Positions 10,771-17,551 of a stretch of DNA of 64,000 nt are shown here, in pieces. This stretch comes from Thalassospiraceae bacterium LMO-SO8 (lineage in GTDB: Bacteria; Pseudomonadota; Alphaproteobacteria; Rhodospirillales; Casp-alpha2). Where the stretch lies: contig CP134226.1 of NCBI GenBank assembly GCA_031655335.1, positions 2,910,001 through 2,974,000 on the forward strand, read 5' to 3'. The first letter of the stretch is position 1. Each line of letters begins with the position of its first letter. The position numbers and the translations under genes are program-made. A model generated the notes under the pieces. It worked only from the letters and a program-made list of their open reading frames with translations, had not been told where the DNA came from and did no database searches.

Positions 10771-11176
10771 TTAAAGGCTCTTTCCTGGCTTCCAGGGCAT
10801 CAAGGATCGGACATTCGCTCACCGGCCCTGTGCTGGGGCATGCATGCGTCCATATCCTGAGGATATCCCGCATCCTCGACAGGACATCGATCTTGTCCTC
10901 GATCTCGCTGAGTTTCCCCAGCGCTCGGTCGCGAACATCACTGCATGACGCGCCGGGGTCTGCCTTGAGAGAGAGAAGGTCTCCGATGTCCCGCAAGGTG
11001 AACCCGACATCCTGAGCGCGCTTGATAAACCGGATATGCCGAACGACGTCCGGCGCATATTTCCGATAGCCATTCGCATCCCGGTCAGGCGTTTTAATCA
11101 ATCCCTGCTGTTCATAGTAACGCAGCGTTTCAACGCTTACGCCGCCTTGCCTGGCGACATCTCCGATGTTCAGCAT
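10757..11176 (-). CDS. MerR-family metal regulator, mercury-type cysteines
   Basis: A 139-residue transcription factor: winged helix-turn-helix at ~2-70 (LNIGDVARQGGVSVETLRYY), a dimerisation helix, and cysteines at 78, 113 and 122. The 35- and 9-residue spacings equal those of Hg(II)-binding MerR (C82, C117, C126), with HACPSTGPVSECPIL forming the metal loop; ZntR-like proteins usually have an extra adjacent Cys. The start at 11176 is set by homology; the frame continues upstream over the operator and is not coding there. It probably regulates itself and the two downstream genes from the dyad promoter just upstream. Confidence 0.85.
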   Translation of the reverse strand: MLNIGDVARQGGVSVETLRYYEQQGLIKTPDRDANGYRKYAPDVVRHIRFIKRAQDVGFTLRDIGDLLSLKADPGASCSDVRDRALGKLSEIEDKIDVLSRMRDILRIWTHACPSTGPVSECPILDALEARKEPLNAGR

Positions 11177-11202
11177 TTCGGTGTCTCCATCGATTCCGGA
11201 CA

Positions 11203-11233
11203 CGATAACCCCTGTAGTATACTTCAGGGTCAA
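11203..11233 (-). promoter_or_regulatory. MerR-type operator/promoter
   Basis: On the minus strand, TTGACC (11233-11228) is followed by a 19-20 bp spacer filled by a near-perfect dyad, CCTGAAGTATACTACAGG, then TTATCG/TATCGT as a -10. An over-long spacer with a central palindrome is the signature of promoters activated by MerR proteins through DNA untwisting. It sits 27 bp upstream of the merR start. The dyad differs from the CTCC...GGAG family elsewhere in the window, so it belongs to this regulator. Confidence 0.8.
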
Positions 11234-11284
11234 GGCCGAATTTTGCCTTGATCCGGCCATGATTGATGGCAACACTCTCCAACC

Positions 11285-11638
11285 ATGAGACGTCTGTTAC
11301 GATCCCGCCTTCTAGTTTTTACCCTGCTGCTCGCGGTGGGCGTGGGATCCGTCGTCTCCGTGGTTCAGGCAGGGCAAATGCGTGTCGATATGGCCACGGC
11401 GGGGGATACCCAAGGGGCCAGCGGCGACAACTGCACTGCCTGCGGTACCGGTGATGACAGCACAAAGATGTCGATGGATTGTGCATCGGCCTGTCATCTG
11501 TCCGCTGTCGATATGGTCGATGCTCTCGCAGCCGTTGGCATGATCGATGACCGGACGTATCACCTAGACCGTAGGCAATTCGCTCGGTCTTCTGGGCCAC
11601 TTCTCGACCCGTCTCCCCCTAAATCCATTCTCGGTTAG
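11285..11638 (+). CDS. Small exported Cys-rich protein with PPK tail
   Basis: A 117-residue protein of unknown function, divergent from merR and upstream of the multicopper oxidase operon. N-terminal signal peptide (MRRLLRSRLLVFTLLLAVGV...VQAG), then CTAC, MDCASACHL and a C-terminal tail LLDPSPPKSILG. It belongs to the same design as the small proteins at 9121, 50149 and 60942. The Cys/His residues suggest periplasmic metal binding, but no activity can be assigned. Confidence 0.6.
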   Translation: MRRLLRSRLLVFTLLLAVGVGSVVSVVQAGQMRVDMATAGDTQGASGDNCTACGTGDDSTKMSMDCASACHLSAVDMVDALAAVGMIDDRTYHLDRRQFARSSGPLLDPSPPKSILG

Positions 11639-11774
11639 AGCGCTGCTGGCGGAAGCTTCCGCTTTTGCTGGACATCGCTCCTAGGTCCGCCTCCTCGGTC
11701 CGAGGTAGGTGGCATTACGTCGGAACAGGCCTATCCGCCTGTCCACGCCCATACCCGAGAATGGAAATCATTCA

Positions 11775-13202
11775 ATGCAAAACATGTTTATCGACGGCCT
11801 GTCGCGCCGTTCCTTCCTTGCCGCCGCCGGTGCCGCGGCAGGCATGGCCGCCGTACCCGCCTGGGCTGTGTCTTCGCCCCCCGGTCGTCAATTCGATCTG
11901 ACCGCGTCCCCCGGCGATACCCACTTAATTGACAGTGACGGGGCCAAAACCAAGGTCTGGTCTTACAACGGCCGCGTGCCTGGCCCGGAAATCCGGGTAC
12001 GCCAAGGCGAACGCCTGCGTGTAGCCGTGCGCAACGACCTGACCGAAGAGACGACGGTCCATTGGCATGGGCTGCGCGTGCCCAACGCCATGGACGGCGT
12101 GCCGCACCTGACGCAGAAGCCCATCGCACCCGGCGAAACCTTCGTCTACGAGTTCGATGCACCCGACGCTGGAACCTATTGGTACCACCCCCACCAACGC
12201 AGTTTTGAGCAGGTCGGGCGGGGACTTTACGGCCCTTTGATCATCGAAGAGCCGAACCCGCCCCAAGTCGACCGCGATGTGACTTGGGTGCTCGATGACT
12301 GGCGATTGTTGAAAGATGCGCAGATCAGCGAGGATTTCGGCAACCGCCACGACATGAGCCACGCCGGGCGTATCGGTAACACTGTTACCGTCAATGGCCG
12401 GATCACGGACGTGTTCGAAGCCCGCGCTGGCGAACGCATTCGCCTGCGCCTGATCAATGCCGCCAACGCCCGTATCTTCGGCCTGGAATTCGAAGGCCAT
12501 GCCCCCTGGGTCATCGCCTATGACGGCCAGCCGGTGGATCCGCATCAGGTGGCGGGGCGGCTGGACATCGGGCCGGCCATGCGGATCGATTTGATTCTCG
12601 ACCTGACCGGAAATCCGGGTGATGCCTTCGCCGTCAGGGACACCTTCTATCAGCGCTTACAGTACCGATTGCTGGATGTCGTCTACGGTCCCAAGCGGCT
12701 GCGGGAAAAGCCGATGCGTGAGGTTGCGATACTGCCTGCAAACACCCTTCCGGAACCTGACCTGGCTTCTGCCGAGCGCCATCAAATTGCGTTCGGCGGC
12801 GGCATGATGGGTGGCATGTCCATGGCTAAGATGGGCGGGCGTGAGGTCGGCATGATGGAGATGATGCGGAACGGCAAGGCCTGGACAGTCAATGGCATTG
12901 CCGCAACGGGTCACATCATGGATCCCATTCTGACGCTTGCGCGGAACCGTTCCTATATCCTGGCTCTGGACAACCAAACGGCCTGGCACCATCCCATCCA
13001 TCTGCATGGACATTCGTTTCGCGTGATCAGCCGAAACGGTCAGCCGACCCGCCACAAGGAGTGGCAAGACACTGTTCTGATGGCGCCGCGCGAACAGGTC
13101 GAGATCGCCTTCGTCGCCGACAATCCCGGCGGCTGGATGTTCCATTGCCACATCTTGGAACATCAGGCCGGCGGCATGATGGGCGTCATTCAGGTGGCCT
13201 GA
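11775..13202 (+). CDS. Multicopper oxidase (CueO/SufI-like), Tat-exported
   Basis: A 475-residue periplasmic multicopper oxidase, probably oxidising Cu(I) to less toxic Cu(II). A twin-arginine signal (LSRRSFLAAAGAAAG) is followed by three cupredoxin domains with all four copper-site motifs: HWHGLRVP, YWYHPH, HPIHLHGHSF and the type-1 site FHCHILEHQ. A short Met-rich loop (GGGMMGGMSMAKMGG, ~residues 337-351) resembles the Cu(I)-entry insert of CueO. The start at 11775 gives a compact Tat signal; the frame extends upstream without a ribosome site. It leads the 11.8-16.9 kb copper operon. Related to the oxidase at 54194. Confidence 0.93.
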   Translation: MQNMFIDGLSRRSFLAAAGAAAGMAAVPAWAVSSPPGRQFDLTASPGDTHLIDSDGAKTKVWSYNGRVPGPEIRVRQGERLRVAVRNDLTEETTVHWHGLRVPNAMDGVPHLTQKPIAPGETFVYEFDAPDAGTYWYHPHQRSFEQVGRGLYGPLIIEEPNPPQVDRDVTWVLDDWRLLKDAQISEDFGNRHDMSHAGRIGNTVTVNGRITDVFEARAGERIRLRLINAANARIFGLEFEGHAPWVIAYDGQPVDPHQVAGRLDIGPAMRIDLILDLTGNPGDAFAVRDTFYQRLQYRLLDVVYGPKRLREKPMREVAILPANTLPEPDLASAERHQIAFGGGMMGGMSMAKMGGREVGMMEMMRNGKAWTVNGIAATGHIMDPILTLARNRSYILALDNQTAWHHPIHLHGHSFRVISRNGQPTRHKEWQDTVLMAPREQVEIAFVADNPGGWMFHCHILEHQAGGMMGVIQVA

Positions 13203-13280
13203 GCCAATTCCCTACGTAATCGAGATGCCGGAGATTGGTTTGGCGTCCCTCCCACCAAAATTCTGGAAAGTGACAGAATC

Positions 13281-13730
13281 ATGTTTACACGAATCCCCTT
13301 TCTCGGCGCCGCCTTGGCAGCCTTTATCGCCGTATCCGTTCCCGTACCTTCGCAGGCAGCTGAACGACCGGATGCAACCCTCATCAAGAACCCGCAGTGC
13401 GGCTGCTGCGAAAGCTACGCAGATTACCTACGCCAGAACGGCTTCAAGGTGACGGTAAAGGCATCCCACGACCTTACCTTGATGAAGCGTGAGATGGGTG
13501 TGCCCGATGACTTCTCGGGCTGTCACACCATGGCACTCGACAAATACGTGGTCGAAGGCCACGTCCCTGTTTCCGCCATCGACAAGCTGCTGGCCGAACG
13601 CCCGGACATTAAGGGAATTTCTCTTCCGGGCATGCCGCAGGGATCGCCTGGGATGTCAGGTGCCAAATCCGCGCCCTTTACCGTCTATCAGTTCGGTCAA
13701 GGGCCGGTAAAAATCTTCGCGGTCGAATGA
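13281..13730 (+). CDS. DUF411 periplasmic metal-binding protein
   Basis: A 149-residue exported protein: signal peptide (ending SQAAE), then the DUF411 hallmark NPQCGCCESYADYLRQNGF and a second metal-ligand region FSGCHTMALDKYVVEGHVP. DUF411 proteins are repeatedly found with copper oxidases and cytochromes; CopG-type relatives bind copper clusters. The stop overlaps the next start (ATGA), so translation is coupled to the cytochrome c gene. Function is inferred as periplasmic copper binding or redox handling. Confidence 0.85.
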   Translation: MFTRIPFLGAALAAFIAVSVPVPSQAAERPDATLIKNPQCGCCESYADYLRQNGFKVTVKASHDLTLMKREMGVPDDFSGCHTMALDKYVVEGHVPVSAIDKLLAERPDIKGISLPGMPQGSPGMSGAKSAPFTVYQFGQGPVKIFAVE

Positions 13731-14176
13731 TGGAAGATTTGAAACCGAAGGCTTTAGTGCTGGTTGCGGCGGCCGTCGGGGTGATCTCCCCGACGGTTGC
13801 CGCGCAGACTTCCGAGAGCGGAAATTTTGCCCAGGGTCGCGCGCTCTACCAAACTCATTGCGCCAGTTGTCATGGCAAAAATTTGGAAGGGCAGGCCGAT
13901 TGGCAGATCCGCCTGCCGAATGGCCGTCTGCCGGCTCCGCCGCATGACCGGACGGGTCATACCTGGCACCACCCGGATGAACACCTCTTTCGAATAACCA
14001 AGTTCGGAATCGTCCCACCGTTGGCGCCGGAGGGATACGAAAGCGACATGCCGGCGTTCGGCGATGTCCTTTCGGACGATGAGATTTGGTCCGCACTCAA
14101 TTTCATCAAAAGTACCTGGCCGGACCGTTTTCAGCGCCGGCAACAGGACGTCACCAGGAGGGCGAAAAAGCAATGA
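13727..14176 (+). CDS. Periplasmic c-type cytochrome, His-rich
   Basis: A 149-residue class I monohaem cytochrome. Signal peptide to ~residue 27, haem-binding CASCHG at ~45-50, and a likely distal Met in SDMPAFGDVLSDDEIW. Between them is LPNGRLPAPPHDRTGHTWHHPD, with an unusual His cluster that could bind metal. A paralogue with the same segment lies after cueR at 49142. Gene overlaps (ATGA) on both sides place it inside the copper operon, where it could pass electrons from a copper oxidase or to a terminal oxidase. Confidence 0.88.
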   Translation: MMEDLKPKALVLVAAAVGVISPTVAAQTSESGNFAQGRALYQTHCASCHGKNLEGQADWQIRLPNGRLPAPPHDRTGHTWHHPDEHLFRITKFGIVPPLAPEGYESDMPAFGDVLSDDEIWSALNFIKSTWPDRFQRRQQDVTRRAKKQ

Positions 14177-14316
14177 ACAATATGATGGGAACCGATTGTC
14201 CCATGGGTTGGGGCATGATCCTGGCGGGCGGACTGGCCGCCGGACTTGCATTGCTGATCGCGGTTGCGTTGATCAAGTATCTATTCACCCGTGGCGGGGA
14301 AAACCGCCATGAATGA
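14173..14316 (+). CDS. 47-residue single-pass membrane protein
   Basis: A tiny protein, MNNMMGTDCPMGWGMILAGG then one hydrophobic helix (LAAGLALLIAVALIKYLF) and a short basic tail. The N-terminus is rich in Met and has one Cys, suited to soft-metal contact. It starts in an ATGA overlap with the cytochrome gene and its end overlaps the start of the next gene, so its expression is almost certainly real. No family recognised. Confidence 0.7.
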   Translation: MNNMMGTDCPMGWGMILAGGLAAGLALLIAVALIKYLFTRGGENRHE

Positions 14317-14896
14317 GCTGTCTCTTGAGACCGAACAACGGCGCCGACCAGTACTCTTATTCTGGGGCCCGGTTGTCGTGTTCACGGGCCTGGCCGTGGC
14401 GTTGGGTTGGGGATTGACGCGCGATCCGAAAGTGCTGCCCTCGGCCTTGATCGACAAGCCGGTGCCTGAGTTCAATCTGCCGCCGGTCAAAGGCCGAACC
14501 TTTGGGTTAGCCTCGGTGGATCTGGTTGGCGAGGTGTCGATCGTCAACGTGTTCGCGTCCTGGTGCCTGCCGTGTAAGGCAGAGCATCCGGTCTGGATGG
14601 GGCTCCAGGCCCGGAACGGCGTGCCCATCCACGGGCTAAATTACAAAGACACGCCCGAGGACGCCTCGGCTTGGCTCAACCGGCTTGGCGATCCATACAA
14701 ACGGACGGGTGCCGATCTGGACGGCCGTGTCGCCATCGACTGGGGCGTCTACGGCGTGCCTGAAACGTTTATTGTCTCCGCCGACGGGCGTATCGCCTAC
14801 AAACACGTGGGAGCCGTAACAAAGGACATCGTGTACGGCAGGCTTATGCCCATCGTTGATCGCCTGCGGCGAGAAATCAAAGGAGCAAAGCCATGA
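14309..14896 (+). CDS. Membrane-anchored thioredoxin, CcmG/DsbE-like
   Basis: A 195-residue protein with one N-terminal membrane anchor (~17-40) and a periplasmic thioredoxin domain. The active site is VFASWCLPCKAEHPVW and the CcmG signature GVYGVPETFIVSADGRI is present. CcmG reduces apocytochrome c or copper-site cysteines during maturation. In this operon it probably keeps SCO or cytochrome cysteines reduced. ATG at 14309 is preferred over an in-frame GTG at 14291; it overlaps both neighbours. Confidence 0.87.
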   Translation: MNELSLETEQRRRPVLLFWGPVVVFTGLAVALGWGLTRDPKVLPSALIDKPVPEFNLPPVKGRTFGLASVDLVGEVSIVNVFASWCLPCKAEHPVWMGLQARNGVPIHGLNYKDTPEDASAWLNRLGDPYKRTGADLDGRVAIDWGVYGVPETFIVSADGRIAYKHVGAVTKDIVYGRLMPIVDRLRREIKGAKP

Positions 14897-15453
14897 CCGG
14901 CATGACGCGACGCCGGGCCATGACGCTGATGGCGGCGGCATCCTTGGTGATGCCGGCTGCCGTCGCAAGTGCTGCGGGAACGGTGAAGGCCTTTAGCCTG
15001 AACGATGCACCACTACCAATGCCGGAGGTCACATTCGTGTACGAAGACGGCCGGCCCGGGGCTCTCGCGGACTTCCGGGGGAAACATGTACTGCTGAATG
15101 TCTGGGCGACGTGGTGTCCACCCTGCCGTGAGGAGATGCCGACGCTTGACCGCCTGCAGGGCCTTCTGGGCGGTGATGACTTTCATGTCTTGCCGCTTTC
15201 GATCGACCGGGCCGGGGTAAAGGTCGTGCAGGATTTCTATGCCAAGACTGGCATCGAGAACCTGAAAATCTACGTGGATCAGAATGCACAGGTCATGCGT
15301 GCCCTGAAGTTGGGCGGTTTGCCGACAACCTTTCTAGTCAGCCCAAGCGGGCAGCAACTGGGTCGATTGGTCGGCCCCGCGGAATGGGATGCGCCGGAAC
15401 TGATAACCCTGTTCCGGGACCGGATTACGGAGGCAAAAAAACAAAGGAGATAG
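14893..15453 (+). CDS. TlpA-like periplasmic thioredoxin
   Basis: A 186-residue exported thioredoxin-like protein. A Tat-like or Sec signal (MTRRRAMTLMAAASLVMPAAVASA) is followed by a TlpA fold with NVWATWCPPCREEMPTL and cis-Pro region LGGLPTTFLVSPSG. TlpA proteins reduce the copper sites of SCO and of cytochrome oxidase CoxB. With CcmG-like and SCO genes alongside, a copper-site redox role is likely. Starts in an ATGA overlap with the previous gene. Confidence 0.87.
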   Translation: MTGMTRRRAMTLMAAASLVMPAAVASAAGTVKAFSLNDAPLPMPEVTFVYEDGRPGALADFRGKHVLLNVWATWCPPCREEMPTLDRLQGLLGGDDFHVLPLSIDRAGVKVVQDFYAKTGIENLKIYVDQNAQVMRALKLGGLPTTFLVSPSGQQLGRLVGPAEWDAPELITLFRDRITEAKKQRR

Positions 15454-15457
15454 AACG

Positions 15458-15745
15458 ATGAAGGATGGTCAACAAACGATGCCCGAGGTTTCAGTCGCAC
15501 AACGCGCAGTCAACAAGATCTGGCCCTATGTTACCGGACGCCGTGGCTGGATTTTGTTCGGGCTCACCGCCATCGGTGGCGGTCTGGCCATGAACTGGGG
15601 CACGGTGGTCGCGCTAGGTTTGGCGCCGCTTTTGCTCGGTGTGCTTCCTTGTGTCGCCATGTGCGCGTTGGGCATGTGCATGAGCGGAGGAAGCGGACAA
15701 TGTTCGTCCAAGACAGAGGAGAAGGGTAAGGCAGACGATGTCTGA
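15458..15745 (+). CDS. Small Cys-containing membrane protein
   Basis: A 95-residue protein with two hydrophobic segments (WILFGLTAIGGGLAMNWG and VVALGLAPLLLGVLP). A cluster follows the second: CVAMCALGMCMSGGSGQC, four Cys and two Met near the membrane face. No family recognised with certainty; such short proteins occur in copper-resistance operons. It begins 4 bp after tlpA with AAAGGAG upstream and overlaps the SCO gene by 8 bp. Confidence 0.7.
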   Translation: MKDGQQTMPEVSVAQRAVNKIWPYVTGRRGWILFGLTAIGGGLAMNWGTVVALGLAPLLLGVLPCVAMCALGMCMSGGSGQCSSKTEEKGKADDV

Positions 15746-16412
15746 AACCTCGACCCGTGTATCGAAGGATAGCCGCCGCCTACGGGTTGTGCGTTGGACG
15801 GCTTGGGGATTTGTCCTGATCACGGCCATGGCGGCGGCCGGTATCGCCGGCTGGCGTACCTTTAAACCGGAACCACCATTGCCTACGGCACGGCAACTCG
15901 GCCAGGCTATGATCAAAAGCCAATTCACACTTACAGATCATCACGGTCGTACTGTCACAGAGCAGGACTTCCATGGACGATGGCAGTTGGTGTTTTTTGG
16001 CTTCACATTTTGTCCCGACGTCTGCCCGACCACCCTTTCGGTCATGGCTCAGGTTCTGGATACTTTAGGGGATGACGCGAAAAGATTGGCCCCGCTGTTC
16101 ATCACCGTCGACCCGGAGCGCGACACACCCGAGGTCTTGGCGGAATATGTCGGAGCCTTCCACCCAAACATCGTAGGCCTCACCGGCACCTCTGAGCAGA
16201 TTAAGCAGGCCGCAAAGTCATTCCGGATCTTTTACGGTAAAACCGAAAAAGCCGAGGCGCCGGGTGGCTATGTCATGGGACATTCGGGATACATGTACCT
16301 GATGACACCGGAGGGTATGTACGACGCCGTGTTCTCGGAAAACCTTCACCCGCCGGAGAAAATCGCGATTGAAATCCAAAAACGCCTACAAAACGAAAGT
16401 CCCCAAAAATGA
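15738..16412 (+). CDS. SCO1/SenC copper metallochaperone
   Basis: A 224-residue membrane-anchored periplasmic protein. One membrane helix (~20-42) is followed by a thioredoxin-like SCO domain with the copper ligands in FTFCPDVCPTTLS and the distal His in GYVMGHSGYMYLM. SCO proteins deliver copper to the CuA site of cytochrome oxidase or act as thiol reductases for it. It lies between the small membrane protein and the PCuAC chaperone, overlapping both, the classic SCO-PCuAC pairing. Confidence 0.93.
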   Translation: MSETSTRVSKDSRRLRVVRWTAWGFVLITAMAAAGIAGWRTFKPEPPLPTARQLGQAMIKSQFTLTDHHGRTVTEQDFHGRWQLVFFGFTFCPDVCPTTLSVMAQVLDTLGDDAKRLAPLFITVDPERDTPEVLAEYVGAFHPNIVGLTGTSEQIKQAAKSFRIFYGKTEKAEAPGGYVMGHSGYMYLMTPEGMYDAVFSENLHPPEKIAIEIQKRLQNESPQK

Positions 16413-16873
16413 ACCCACTTAAATTGAGTCTACTCGCCTTCATTGCCGCCTTCACTCTGCTGGCACAGGCAGGCGGCGCGTCGGCAGAGGACGCTTCTAT
16501 TGTCATTGAGAAACCGTGGGCGCGGGCGTCTATCCTCCAATCACGGCCGGGTGCCGCCTATTTGACGATCCGTAATACCGGCACGAAACCGGATCAACTT
16601 CTGAAAGTTACGTCGCCTGCTGCAGGCATGGTGATGATCCATGAATCCAGCGTCTCGGAAGGTGTTGCGCAAATGCAAGGCCGCGACGAGGTCACAATCG
16701 CGCCCGGCGCCGAAGTGATCTTTCGCCCGGGCGGGCTGCACCTCATGCTCATGAACTTGCGCGAGAAACTACGAAAGGGAGAGGAACTGATTTTGACTTT
16801 GGAGTTCGAGCACGCCGGAAAAATCGACATCATAATGCCGATCCTCGGGCTCGGAGCGACCGGCCCGGAATGA
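16409..16873 (+). CDS. PCuAC periplasmic Cu(I) chaperone
   Basis: A 154-residue exported protein: signal peptide (ending GGASAE) and a PCuAC domain with the Cu(I) motif H/M-x10-M-x21-H-x-M, here MIHESS, VAQM, GGLHLMLM. PCuAC proteins hold Cu(I) and work with SCO in oxidase assembly. Last gene of the operon begun at 11775; about 130 bp without a clear terminator follow before the convergent DUF1232 gene. Confidence 0.93.
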   Translation: MNPLKLSLLAFIAAFTLLAQAGGASAEDASIVIEKPWARASILQSRPGAAYLTIRNTGTKPDQLLKVTSPAAGMVMIHESSVSEGVAQMQGRDEVTIAPGAEVIFRPGGLHLMLMNLREKLRKGEELILTLEFEHAGKIDIIMPILGLGATGPE

Positions 16874-17005
16874 CGCGGGGTTTATCCTTTTACGTCACTT
16901 TCCTGTTTGAAGCTCCACCACAATCAATCTCAATAAGCTTACTTTCGGCCGGGGTTGGCTAAAAAAGCAGACAATTGAGAACTCGTCTGTGAGCAGTGGT
17001 TCTGA

Positions 17006-17404
17006 TCAAGAACGGGCATCACCGGCTAAGATCAGCCACTGATATGTCCACCATGAAAACGCTACGGCAGCACCAATCCATATAGCTGCTACGATGCCGG
17101 TAACTGACCAGTGAGACGCGGGGCGGGAAGCGGATTCGGCCGCCTGCCGAAATTCGATCATCAGATGCGGTGGGATAAGACGAATGGCTAGGAGAATACC
17201 GAGCGGCAAAAGCAGCAGGTCATCCACATACCCCAAGACCGGGATAAAATCGGGGATCAGATCAATTGGACTCAATGCATATACTGCAACGGCAAGGGCG
17301 ATGCCTTTGGCGTGCCATGGCGTGCGAGGGTCGCGAGCTGCGATATACAAGGCAATAACGTCACGCTTGCATCGTTGAGCCCATTCTTTGACTGCTTGCC
17401 ACAT
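17006..17404 (-). CDS. DUF1232 (YkvA-like) membrane protein
   Basis: A 132-residue protein. The DUF1232 core is clear: ALYIAARDPRTPWHAKGI then YALSPIDLIPDFIPVLGYVDD with hydrophobic flanks, and a C-terminal membrane helix. The function of the family is unknown. Its orientation is opposite to the copper operon, and no operon partner is visible within 100 bp. Confidence 0.82.
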   Translation of the reverse strand: MWQAVKEWAQRCKRDVIALYIAARDPRTPWHAKGIALAVAVYALSPIDLIPDFIPVLGYVDDLLLLPLGILLAIRLIPPHLMIEFRQAAESASRPASHWSVTGIVAAIWIGAAVAFSWWTYQWLILAGDARS

Positions 17405-17551
17405 CGTATCTTATCCGTTGTATTTTAGACAAACCAACACGCACTCTCTAGAACACCACTCCTCGGAGACGGATCAATTTTCCGATGAACTATGGATGTC
17501 AGAGGCTATAACAAGCCCGCTCAAAATACGGCGATTCAACATCGAGATATC

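Noticed and set aside
11203-11233. Including the dyad before merR (10757) in the CueR family
   Set aside because: Although TTGACC and long spacer agree, the dyad CCTGAAGTATACTACAGG is different and sits directly before its own regulator.
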